From assembly GCA_003141795.1 (NCBI GenBank), contig PLNO01000385.1:1-8184 (forward strand): a stretch of DNA of 8,184 nucleotides, read 5' to 3'. Every line of letters begins with the position of its first letter. Position 1 is the first letter of the stretch. The notes beneath the pieces were generated by a model. It saw only the letters and a list, made by a program, of their open reading frames with translations. It ran no database searches and had not been told where the DNA came from. Source of the stretch: Spirochaetaceae bacterium. Its GTDB lineage: Bacteria > Spirochaetota > Spirochaetia > SZUA-6 > Fen-1364. Of the stretch, positions 1-6,959 are shown in pieces. A program made the position numbers and the translations under genes.

Positions 1-312
1 GACGGGGTGGCCATTCCCCACGTGCGCAACCCCATCGTCCTTCACATCCCGCGTCCCATGATCACGCTGTGCTTCCTGGAAACACCGGTCGAGTTCGGGG
101 CAATAGACGGCAAGCCGGTATCGGTGCTCTTCACGATGGTGAGCCCGACGGTGCGCGCGCATCTGCACCTCCTCTCCCGGCTCACCTTCGGGCTGCGGCG
201 GCCCGAGCTGCGCGACCCGGTGAAAGCTCAGGCTCCTCGCGAAACACTGCTCGCCGCCGCGCGGGCGGTGGATGAAGCGGCCCGGCCGGCAGAGCCGGCG
301 AAGGCGCAGTGA
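1..312 (+). CDS. PTS EIIA (PtsN/fructose-type) domain protein, 5'-truncated
   Basis: The reading frame is open from base 1, so the gene starts upstream; the GTG at base 7 is an internal Val codon, not a start. The visible 103 residues form the second half of a type-2 EIIA domain. They contain the VAIPH segment, whose His (bases 19-21) matches the phosphorylated histidine of PtsN and fructose EIIA. An FGAIDGKPV stretch and the SPTVRAHLHLLSRL helix, both typical of the fold, follow. The last ~30 residues are an Ala/Arg/Glu-rich tail outside the domain. In the PTS this fold accepts phosphate from HPr. Stand-alone or HTH-linked versions act as regulators, and I infer a regulatory role here because no EIIB or EIIC is visible and its stop codon (310-312) overlaps the start of the hydrogenase-like operon. 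The N-terminal half, which could carry an HTH or other domain, lies outside the window. Confidence 0.82.
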   Translation, partial: DGVAIPHVRNPIVLHIPRPMITLCFLETPVEFGAIDGKPVSVLFTMVSPTVRAHLHLLSRLTFGLRRPELRDPVKAQAPRETLLAAARAVDEAARPAEPAKAQ

Positions 313-2324
313 TGGTGATGCTCCTGGCCCCCGTGGGGCTTCTCGTCGTCACTGGCATCGTGGCGCTCGCGTGCAGCCGCACACCCGCGCGCGCGCACCT
401 GCTCGGCTCCGCAGGGGCCGCCGTGGCGAGCCTCCTCGGGCTTGCCGGCACGGTCGTGGTTCTGATCTCAGGCACCGCACCGTCGCTCTCCCTGCCGTGG
501 AACACCGGGCTGGGCGCCTCTTTCACCGTCGGTTTCGACGCTTTGACTGCCGTATTCCTCCTCCCGATCTATCTGCTGGGCGCACTTTCGGCGGTCTTCG
601 GAAAGGGATACCTCTCGCATACCGGGCATACCGACCGTCTGGGCTCGCACTGGTTCTTCTACAGTATCCTCGTTGCGAGCATGGCGCTCGTCGTTCTCTC
701 CCGCAACGCGGTGCTCTTCCTGATCGCCTGGGAAGTAATGTCGCTGTCCTCGTGGCTCCTCGTGACCTTCGAGCACGAAAAGAGCGACGTGCGCCGCGCG
801 GGGGTCACCTACCTCGTGGCGACGCAGATCGGCACCGCTTTCCTTCTCGTGCTGTTTCTGCTGCTCGGATCGAAGGGCAGCCCGACCGACGTCAACGGCT
901 TCTCCGACGCCGCTCTGGATTTCTCCCGTTTCGGAGGCGTGATGGGCCCCGCGGCGGGTGTCGCCTTCCTCCTGGCCCTCGTCGGCTTCGGCACCAAGGC
1001 GGGGATCGTCCCGCTGCACGTCTGGCTTCCCGAGGCGCACCCCGCGGCGCCGTCGCACGTGAGCGCGCTCATGAGCGGCGTGATGATCAAGACCGGCATC
1101 TACGGGCTCCTGCGCGTCATCATGATCCTCGGCGCCCCTCCCGCGTGGTGGGGGTGGACGCTCGTGATCGTCGGCTCGCTGTCAGGCGTCATCGGCGTGC
1201 TGTTCGCCCTCGCGCAGCACGACATCAAGCGGCTTCTCGCCTACCACAGCGTGGAGAACATCGGGATCATCTGCATCGGCATCGGCGTTGGCCTCCTCGG
1301 CGTGAGCTACCGCGCGCCGCAGGTCGCCGTTCTGGGCTTCGCCGGCGGCGTGCTTCACGTGCTCAACCATGCTCTGTTCAAGGGGCTGCTCTTCCTCGGC
1401 GCGGGCTCGGCGTCCGCCGCGGCCGGCACGCGTGAGATCGACCGGCTCGGCGGCCTGCTGCGGCGGATGCCGGTCACGGGCGGCGCGTTCCTCGTCGCGA
1501 GCATCAGTATCTGCGGGCTGCCGCCGTTGAACGGGTTCGTGAGCGAGTTCCTCATCTTCTCCGGCGGTTTTCACGCAGTAACCGATCCTGCGGCCGTTCA
1601 GGCGGCAGCCGGCGCCGTTGCCATAGGCGCCATGGCGCTGATCAGCGGGCTTGCAGCGGCGTGTTTTGCCAAGGCGTTCGGCATCGTCTTCCTCGGCGAG
1701 CCACGGTCGGCCGCCGCCGCAGCGGCAAAAGAGCAGGGGAGGACGCTCCTCGTGCCGATGCTCGTTCTTGCCGTGCTCTGCATTGCCGTAGGGCTCCTCT
1801 CCGCGCTTGCAGTGCCTGTGCTCGCGCCGCTCGCGGGGAGCCTTGCCGGGCTCGATCCGACGGCGGCGGCCGGAGCGTTCGTTTCCGTCACGCCACTCCT
1901 CTTGCGCGTCACGCTCGTGGCGCTGGTTTCCCTCGGCGTCGTGGGGGCCCTTGCGCTCGTTCGCCGTCTGCTGCTCAGGAACAGGACGACCGTGGAGTCC
2001 GGGACATGGGATTGCGGGTACGTGAAGCCTACGGCGCGCATGCAGTACACCGCCTCCTCGTTCGCCCAACCCCTCGTCGACATGTTCCGCGGTCTCCTTG
2101 CCTCGCGGCGGCGCGGGGCTCCGATAGCCGCGCTGTTCCCCGCCGAGTCGAGGTTCACCACCGAGACGCCCGACACTTTTTCCCAGCACGTCTTCCGTCC
2201 CGGCTTTCGTCGATTCGGCGCGCTGCTTTCGCGGCTGCGCTGGCTCCAGCACGGACACCTGCAGCTCTACGTCCTGTATATCGCTGTCACGATCGTGATC
2301 CTCTTCGTGTGGAGGCTTGCCTGA
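312..2324 (+). CDS. hyfB: HyfB/HycC-like antiporter-type membrane subunit (NuoL/MrpA-D family)
   Basis: This ~670-residue polytopic membrane protein matches the usual HyfB length (about 670). It is an ion-translocating subunit of group 4 hydrogenase/Ehr complexes, homologous to NuoL/M/N. Residues counted from the ATG at 312: the TM5 carboxylate is in WEVMS (E141). The TM7 lysine is in GFGTKAGIVPLHVWLPEAHP (K229), the TM8 lysine in SGVMIKTGIYGL (K260), and a further lysine is in NHALFKGLLF (K357). The IKRLLAYHSVENIGI segment is typical of HyfB. The C-terminal part has the HyfB/HycC-specific WDCGYVKPTARMQYTASSF motif near residues 566-584. The ATG at 312 is preferred because GAAGG (300-304) lies 7 bases upstream; the in-frame GTG at 309 is a possible alternative. 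The start overlaps the preceding stop (TGATG), suggesting translational coupling. All key charged residues are present, so ion translocation is plausible. Confidence 0.95.
   Translation: MVMLLAPVGLLVVTGIVALACSRTPARAHLLGSAGAAVASLLGLAGTVVVLISGTAPSLSLPWNTGLGASFTVGFDALTAVFLLPIYLLGALSAVFGKGYLSHTGHTDRLGSHWFFYSILVASMALVVLSRNAVLFLIAWEVMSLSSWLLVTFEHEKSDVRRAGVTYLVATQIGTAFLLVLFLLLGSKGSPTDVNGFSDAALDFSRFGGVMGPAAGVAFLLALVGFGTKAGIVPLHVWLPEAHPAAPSHVSALMSGVMIKTGIYGLLRVIMILGAPPAWWGWTLVIVGSLSGVIGVLFALAQHDIKRLLAYHSVENIGIICIGIGVGLLGVSYRAPQVAVLGFAGGVLHVLNHALFKGLLFLGAGSASAAAGTREIDRLGGLLRRMPVTGGAFLVASISICGLPPLNGFVSEFLIFSGGFHAVTDPAAVQAAAGAVAIGAMALISGLAAACFAKAFGIVFLGEPRSAAAAAAKEQGRTLLVPMLVLAVLCIAVGLLSALAVPVLAPLAGSLAGLDPTAAAGAFVSVTPLLLRVTLVALVSLGVVGALALVRRLLLRNRTTVESGTWDCGYVKPTARMQYTASSFAQPLVDMFRGLLASRRRGAPIAALFPAESRFTTETPDTFSQHVFRPGFRRFGALLSRLRWLQHGHLQLYVLYIAVTIVILFVWRLA
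2311..2315 (+). promoter_or_regulatory. Shine-Dalgarno candidate for hyfC, unusual spacing
   Basis: GGAGG lies inside the last codons of hyfB. It is 1 base from an in-frame TTG (2317) and 13 bases from the ATG (2329). Neither spacing is ideal, so initiation may depend on coupling to hyfB translation. I favour the ATG. Confidence 0.4.
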
Positions 2325-2328
2325 TCCC

Positions 2329-3240
2329 ATGAGTGAGCCGGGAATCGCCGTCGTACAGATCGTACTTGCCCTCGTGTGTGCGCCGCTCCTGCCGGGCATC
2401 ATCAATCGCGTGAAAGCGATTGTCGCGGGGCGCAAGGGCCAGCCGCTTCTTCAGACCTACTTCGACCTTGCGAAGCTTCTGACGAAGTCCCCGGTCTACA
2501 GCCGCACGACCACCATCATCTTCAGGGCCGGTCCGATCGTCGGCCTTGCCACCGCCGCGGTCGCGCTGACCATGCTGCCGTGGGGAGGGGGGGAGGGGCT
2601 CCTCTCCTTCGACGGGGACTTCATCCTCTTCGTCGGGCTTCTCGGCGTCGGCAGGTTCTTCACGATCATCGCGGCGCTGGACACGGGCTCCGCGTTCGAG
2701 GGAATGGGGGCGAGCCGCGAGGCGTGGTTCTCCGCGCTCACGGAGCCCGCCCTGTTCCTCGCCGTCGCGGCCCTTGCCCACGTCGCGGGGAGCCTCACTC
2801 TCTCCCGACTCCTCGTCGGGCTGGGCGCGGGCAACCTCGGCAGCCCCGCCGTCTTCCTCGCCGCCGCCGCGACCTACATCGTGTTTCTCGCGGAGAACGC
2901 GCGCATGCCGGTGGACGACCCGACGACGCACCTCGAGCTCACCATGATCCACGAGGTCATGGTCCTCGATCACTCGGGTGTCGATTTCGCTTATATCCAG
3001 TACGGGGCGAGCGTGAAGCTCTGGGTGCTGGGGGGGCTTTTCTCGTCGATGCTCGTTCCCAAGACCGGCCTCTGGCTTCCCGATCTGGCCGCAGGGCTCG
3101 GCGCGCTCCTGGCAGTCGGTGTGATCACGGGTATCGTCGAATCGGTCATGGCGCGCAGCCGCATGGCGCGCGTGCCGCAGCTTCTCGTTGCCGCGATCGC
3201 GATGTCGGCGCTGGGCCTGACCCTGGCGCTGGCGAGGTGA
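2329..3240 (+). CDS. hyfC: HyfC/HycD-like membrane subunit (NuoH family)
   Basis: This 303-residue membrane protein is the NuoH-type subunit that links the membrane arm to the hydrogenase-like peripheral arm. Diagnostic segments in order are: GRKGQPLLQTYFDLAKLL (about 34-51), GSAFEGMGASREAWFSALTEP (120-140) with the conserved Glu 139, and AENARMPVDDPTTHLELTM (188-206) followed by IHEVMVLDHSG. A further conserved acidic position occurs in ESVMARSRMARVP (271-283). These Glu/Asp residues form the acidic path of NuoH-like proteins. E. coli HyfC is slightly longer (about 320). The start is uncertain: a TTG at 2317 is also in frame, but the GGAGG at 2311-2315 is only one base from it. The ATG at 2329 has the same GGAGG 13 bases away, which is long but usable. 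Residues 85-91 (WGGGEGL) are encoded by an extreme G-tract. The gene begins 4 bases after the hyfB stop, or overlaps it if TTG is used. Confidence 0.94.
   Translation: MSEPGIAVVQIVLALVCAPLLPGIINRVKAIVAGRKGQPLLQTYFDLAKLLTKSPVYSRTTTIIFRAGPIVGLATAAVALTMLPWGGGEGLLSFDGDFILFVGLLGVGRFFTIIAALDTGSAFEGMGASREAWFSALTEPALFLAVAALAHVAGSLTLSRLLVGLGAGNLGSPAVFLAAAATYIVFLAENARMPVDDPTTHLELTMIHEVMVLDHSGVDFAYIQYGASVKLWVLGGLFSSMLVPKTGLWLPDLAAGLGALLAVGVITGIVESVMARSRMARVPQLLVAAIAMSALGLTLALAR
2582..2598 (+). other. G-tract with G-quadruplex-forming pattern inside hyfC
   Basis: The coding strand reads G4-A-G7-A-G4 without interruption, which can be parsed as four runs of at least three G with single-base loops. It encodes the Gly/Glu-rich turn WGGGEGL between two hyfC membrane segments. 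The pattern is directly visible; whether it folds in RNA or DNA is not known. Confidence 0.5.
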
Positions 3241-3245
3241 GGGGG
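3240..3245 (+). promoter_or_regulatory. Shine-Dalgarno deciding the hyfE start
   Basis: AGGGGG begins at the last base of the hyfC stop and lies 5 bases before the ATG at 3251, supporting that start. A GTG at 3245 is in frame but sits inside this purine run; it could only use the GAGG at 3234-3237. Confidence 0.45.
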
Positions 3246-3250
3246 TGACG

Positions 3251-3895
3251 ATGTGGGCTGACGGCTATCTCGTGATTTTCATGCTCACCAGCCTCTGGTT
3301 GCTCGGCTCGAGCCGGCTCATGTCGTGCGTCGCCATCGTCGCAGCGCAGGGCGTGCTCCTGGGCCTGCTTCCCCTCGTCGCCGGCGTGGACATCCCGGTC
3401 TGGCGGATCGTCCTGCAGGCAGTCATCGGCATCGGGTTGAAGGGCGTCGTCTTCCCGCTCCTCCTCATGCGTGCCGTGCGCTCCGTGGACGTGCGCCGCG
3501 AGGTGCAGCCCTACGTCGGTTACTCGCTGTCCCTCCTCATCGGGGTCGGCCTGCTCGGCATCTCCCTCTTCGTGGGCCCCCGCCTGTCGTTGCCGACGCA
3601 CGCGGCCCCCGTGCTGCTCGTGCCCGCAGCGCTGTTCACGGCATCCACGGGGCTTTTCATGATCATGGCCCGCAGGTCTGCGATCGTGCAGGCGCTGGGG
3701 TACCTGGCGATGGAAAACGGGATCGCCGCTTTCGGCATGGCCCTTGCCGAACAGGAGCCACTGCTCGTGGAGATGGGGACGTTCCTCGACGCATTCGTCG
3801 CGGTGTTCGTCATGGGCATCACGATCTTCCACATCAACAGGGAGTTCGACCACATCGACGCCGACAGGCTGACGAATCTGAAGGATTCCCCATGA
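3251..3895 (+). CDS. hyfE: HyfE-like membrane subunit (NuoK/MrpC-related)
   Basis: This 214-residue membrane protein has a length essentially equal to E. coli HyfE (about 216). It has roughly seven hydrophobic segments. The N-terminal half carries a membrane lysine in GIGLKGVVFPLLL (K64). The second half has the NuoK/MrpC-like signature ARRSAIVQALGYLAMENGI (about 140-157) with Glu 155, followed by LLVEMGTFLDAFVAVFVMGI with Glu 174 and Asp 180. It ends in a short charged cytoplasmic tail (NREFDHIDADRLTNL). In Hyf-type complexes this subunit sits between the NuoH-like subunit and the antiporter-like subunits and contributes to the proton path. Its TGA (3893-3895) overlaps the ATG of hyfF as ATGA, a classic translational-coupling arrangement. 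Confidence 0.92.
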   Translation: MWADGYLVIFMLTSLWLLGSSRLMSCVAIVAAQGVLLGLLPLVAGVDIPVWRIVLQAVIGIGLKGVVFPLLLMRAVRSVDVRREVQPYVGYSLSLLIGVGLLGISLFVGPRLSLPTHAAPVLLVPAALFTASTGLFMIMARRSAIVQALGYLAMENGIAAFGMALAEQEPLLVEMGTFLDAFVAVFVMGITIFHINREFDHIDADRLTNLKDSP

Positions 3896-5445
3896 TGATC
3901 GTCGTCCTCATCGCCGAGCCCGCCCTTGCGGCGCTGGTCTCAATCCTCATCCGCCGGCATCCCGTGCGCCGCGCCCTGCTCGTCACGGCGGCGGCCGTTC
4001 ACGCCGGACTCGTGGCGTGGCTCTGGATCGATCCTTCGCGGTTCCCGCCGCTCAGCGGGTGGCTGGCCCTGGACAGCCTGGGCATGCTGTTCCTCGCCAT
4101 CGCGAGCCTCCTGTTCCTCCTCGCCTCCGTCTCGGCGGTCTCCTTCCTCCGCCGGGAGAACGGCGTGACTCAGGCCGACCCCGAGGAGGGCTTCCTCTTC
4201 GACAACATCCCCGAAGCGGTTTTCACGGCGTGCCTCCTGGGCTTCCTCTCCATGATGACGCTCGTGACGTCGAGCCAGCACTTCGCTCTGTTGTGGATCG
4301 CGATCGAGGCGACAACGCTCGTAAGCGCGCCGCTCATCCATTACCATCGCCATCACAGGTCACTCGAGGCGACGTGGAAGTACCTGTTGATCTGCTCGGT
4401 CGGCATCGCCGTCGCGCTCCTCGGCACGTATTTCCTTGCAGCGGCGGTTCCCTCTGGATCGGGAGGGTCGGACTCGCTCACCTTCGCAGGGCTCAAGGCC
4501 CGTGCGGCGCTCCTGGATCCGCGGTGGCTGAAGGCGAGCTTCCTGCTCCTGCTGGTCGGCTACGGCACGAAGATGGGCCTCGCGCCGATGCACACCTGGC
4601 TTCCCGACGCGCACAGCGAGGCGCCGTCCGTGGTCTCCGCGCTCCTCTCGGGCGCGCTTCTGAACTGCGCTTTTCTCGCCGTGCTGCGCATCCTCTCCGT
4701 CTGTTCTTCCGCCGGCCTGGGCGCTTTCGGCCGCCAGACGCTGATCGCTTTCGGGTTGTGCTCGATGGCAGTTGCGGCCGGACTGATCATCGGGCAGCAG
4801 GACTACAAGAGGATGCTCGCCTATTCCAGCGTTGAGCATATGGGGATCCTCGCGCTGGGCGTTGGGATCGGCGGGGTCGGTGACTGGGGCGCGCTTCTCC
4901 ACGCCGTGAACCATTCCCTTGCAAAAGCCGCCCTGTTCCTCCTTGCGGGCAACATCCTCGCCGCCTACGGCACGAAGAAGCGCGCCGACGTGACAGGGCT
5001 CCTCCACAGGGTCCCCGTGACAGGCGTGCTCTGGATCGCGGGGATTTTCGCGATCGTCGGATCGCCGCCCTTCGGCGTTTTCACGAGTGAACTGACCGTG
5101 CTCCGCGCGGCGGTGGACGCACGCATGTGGGGCGTCGTCGTGGCGTATTCCCTCGTGCTGAGCGTCGTCTTTGCCGGCATGATCGTCGTGCTCGTGAGGA
5201 TGGCTCAGGGCAGCCCCAAGGCGGCCGTTGCAGGCGGGGTGCTAGAAACCGTCGGGGGCACCGGAGGCGCGGAGCACACCGGGCCAGTCGCGGTCGTCGC
5301 GGGCGCGCCTATACCCGCACGGGAGCGGATCTGGGACGTTGCCGCGCCAGCCGCCCTTCTGGCATGCTCGGCGGTGCTCGGCTTGTACGTCCCCCCGTTT
5401 CTCGACCATGCTCTGCGCCAGGCCGCAGTGCTGATCGGAGGATAG
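3892..5445 (+). CDS. hyfF: HyfF-like antiporter-type membrane subunit
   Basis: This 517-residue polytopic protein of the NuoL/M/N family is close in length to E. coli HyfF (about 526). It is the second antiporter-like subunit of the complex. Visible features include the TM5 Glu in LLWIAIEATTL (E139), the TM7 Lys in GYGTKMGLAPMHTWLPDAHS (K227), the YKRMLAYSSVEHMGIL segment, a Lys in HSLAKAALFL (K345), and Glu 400 in FGVFTSELTVL. At the TM8 position, where NuoL-type subunits and this window's HyfB have Lys, the sequence is SGALLNCAFLAVLR with Asn 258. I believe Asn is common in HyfF-type proteins but cannot check that here. Residues 439-478 form a Gly/Ala/Val-rich, non-membrane loop before the last helix. 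The ATG at 3892 has AAGGA (3881-3885) 6 bases upstream. An open frame continues upstream to 3325 but lies over hyfE and is not coding. Confidence 0.94.
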   Translation: MMIVVLIAEPALAALVSILIRRHPVRRALLVTAAAVHAGLVAWLWIDPSRFPPLSGWLALDSLGMLFLAIASLLFLLASVSAVSFLRRENGVTQADPEEGFLFDNIPEAVFTACLLGFLSMMTLVTSSQHFALLWIAIEATTLVSAPLIHYHRHHRSLEATWKYLLICSVGIAVALLGTYFLAAAVPSGSGGSDSLTFAGLKARAALLDPRWLKASFLLLLVGYGTKMGLAPMHTWLPDAHSEAPSVVSALLSGALLNCAFLAVLRILSVCSSAGLGAFGRQTLIAFGLCSMAVAAGLIIGQQDYKRMLAYSSVEHMGILALGVGIGGVGDWGALLHAVNHSLAKAALFLLAGNILAAYGTKKRADVTGLLHRVPVTGVLWIAGIFAIVGSPPFGVFTSELTVLRAAVDARMWGVVVAYSLVLSVVFAGMIVVLVRMAQGSPKAAVAGGVLETVGGTGGAEHTGPVAVVAGAPIPARERIWDVAAPAALLACSAVLGLYVPPFLDHALRQAAVLIGG

Positions 5446-6948
5446 ATGGCAAGGACGACCCCACTCCTTCTCCATAACGGCGACACGACGCCCGTCGGCC
5501 AGGTCCCCGTTCTCCCGTTCGCGGCATTTCGTGACTGGCTCACGGGGCAGTGTGCCGGTGGGGCGGAGCTTGCCTCCCTCTTTGTCCGGCCCGAGAACGG
5601 CTTCCTGCTCACCGCGATCTGCGCAGACGGTGAAAATGGCGCCGTGAGGATCGCATCGACGCGAGTCCAGGAGACTTGGGAATCGCTCACCCCCGCGTGC
5701 CCCAGCGCGCATCTGTTCGAGAGGGAGATCAGGGAGCAGTACAACATCGTGCCGGAAGGGCATCCGTGGCTGAAGCCCGTCAGGTTCCAGCCCCCCATGG
5801 AGGGAGCGCGGCAGGGCAGGGAATCCCCCGTGATCGGTGATGCGGATTTCTTCCGCGTGGAGGGCGACGAGATCCACGAGGTCGCGGTCGGTCCGGTGCA
5901 CGCCGGGGTGATCGAGCCGGGGCATTTCCGTTTCCAGTGCCACGGGGAGACGGTGCTCCACCTAGAGATCTCCCTCGGCTACCAGCATCGGGGCGTGGAG
6001 CGCGCGCTCATCGGCGGCCCGGACGTGCGCAGCATCCACTATGCGGAGACGCTTGCCGGTGACACGACGATCGGGCATGCAACGGCGTACTGCGAGGCGG
6101 TCGAGTCGCTCTGCGGCATCCAGTCCCCGCCGCGCGCTCAGGCCATCAGGGCCATAGCGCTGGAGTTGGAACGCCTTGCCAACCACATCGGAGACCTCGG
6201 CGCGCTGTCGGGCGACGTCGGGTTCCTTCCCACCGCGTCGTGGTGCGGCCGCATCCGCGGAGACGTCCTGAACATGAGCGCGCTGATCTGCGGGAGCAGG
6301 TTCGGCCGCGGGCTCGTGCGCCCCGGCGGTGTCGCATTCGACCTGGACGACCGTATGGCGGCCGAGCTTCATGAGAGGCTCACGACGGCGGCGCGCGATA
6401 CCACCGGAGCCTGCGAGCTCCTCTGGCGGACACCGTCCGTTCTGGCCCGGTTCGAAGGAACGGGCGTGCTCGATCGTGAAACGGCGCTCCGCATCGGTCT
6501 CACGGGCCCCGCGGCGCGCGCGTGTGCCGTCGAACGTGACGTTCGACGTGACCTGCCTTCGGGCTTCTGGCGTTTCTCCCAGCTCACCGTATCATCGTGG
6601 CGTACGGGCGACGTTTTCGCGCGCGCCTACGTCCGGTGGCTCGAGGTGCAGCGGTCCTTCGCTTTCATCGAGGAACAGCTTGCGACCCTTCCGCAGGGGG
6701 ACACCCGCGTTCCTGTGAAGAAGCCGGCACGGAATGCTCTTGCCGTCAGTCTTGTGGAGGGGTGGCGCGGGATGATCTGTCATTGCGGCGTCACGGGCCC
6801 TGAGGGCACGTTCAGCAGCTACAAAGTCGTCGACCCGTCGTTCCGCAACTGGTTCGGGCTCGCCCTGGCCATGAGAGGCGCGCCCGTTTCGGATTTCCCG
6901 CTCTGCAACAAGAGCTTCAACCTGTCCTACTGCGGGCACGACCTGTGA
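5446..6948 (+). CDS. hyfG: HyfG/HycE-like large subunit lacking [NiFe] ligands (Ehr-type; NuoC-NuoD fusion)
   Basis: This 500-residue soluble peripheral-arm subunit fuses a NuoC-like domain (about 1-125; EREIREQYNIVPEGHPWLKP at 92-111) to a NuoD/[NiFe]-large-subunit domain. The latter is recognised from VGPVHAGVIEPGHF (148-161), SLGYQHRGVERAL (176-188) and LELERLANHIGDLGALSGD (239-257). The metal-ligand motifs are lost. Where HycE has RVCGICGFAH this protein has TLAGDTTIGH (202-211), so the cysteines are Ala 204 and Thr 207. The C terminus DFPLCNKSFNLSYCGHDL (483-500) puts Ser 494 and Gly 497 where HycE has the second pair. There is no extension after this motif, so no maturation-protease cleavage is expected. 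This is the Ehr pattern. The gene should not be called a functional hydrogenase, and its substrate is unknown; a quinone- or other redox-linked cavity is possible. Two extra Cys occur in ICHCGV (445, 447). The ATG directly follows the hyfF stop, with GGAGGA at 5437-5442. Confidence 0.93.
   Translation: MARTTPLLLHNGDTTPVGQVPVLPFAAFRDWLTGQCAGGAELASLFVRPENGFLLTAICADGENGAVRIASTRVQETWESLTPACPSAHLFEREIREQYNIVPEGHPWLKPVRFQPPMEGARQGRESPVIGDADFFRVEGDEIHEVAVGPVHAGVIEPGHFRFQCHGETVLHLEISLGYQHRGVERALIGGPDVRSIHYAETLAGDTTIGHATAYCEAVESLCGIQSPPRAQAIRAIALELERLANHIGDLGALSGDVGFLPTASWCGRIRGDVLNMSALICGSRFGRGLVRPGGVAFDLDDRMAAELHERLTTAARDTTGACELLWRTPSVLARFEGTGVLDRETALRIGLTGPAARACAVERDVRRDLPSGFWRFSQLTVSSWRTGDVFARAYVRWLEVQRSFAFIEEQLATLPQGDTRVPVKKPARNALAVSLVEGWRGMICHCGVTGPEGTFSSYKVVDPSFRNWFGLALAMRGAPVSDFPLCNKSFNLSYCGHDL
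6529..6547. repeat. Perfect 9-bp inverted repeat, 1-base centre, inside hyfG
   Basis: GTCGAACGT, a central G, then ACGTTCGAC make a perfect palindrome. It lies in the codons for a charged segment (VERDVRRD, about residues 362-369). A near-direct repeat (CGAACGTGAC / CGACGTGAC) overlaps it. It may be chance in GC-rich coding DNA or a protein-binding site; no function is assigned. Confidence 0.45.
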
Positions 6949-6959
6949 GGGGATGAGAC

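Noticed and set aside
272..1435. 387-codon plus-strand frame overlapping hyfB
   Set aside because: Extremely Arg-rich with no domain; it is the alternative frame of the real hyfB.
1182..2435. 417-codon open frame on the minus strand
   Set aside because: It lies fully antisense to hyfB and hyfC, with composition dominated by Arg, Glu, Gly and His, as expected of a shadow frame in high-GC DNA; no recognisable domain.
3325..3891. Open frame extending hyfF upstream by 189 codons
   Set aside because: It overlaps the well-supported hyfE gene in another frame, is Arg/Pro/Ala-rich like a GC-rich shadow frame, and the ATG at 3892 has a good Shine-Dalgarno and the ATGA overlap.
5446..6948. Annotation as a functional hydrogenase-4 large subunit
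   Set aside because: All four [NiFe]-binding cysteine positions are substituted, so hydrogenase activity is not supported.
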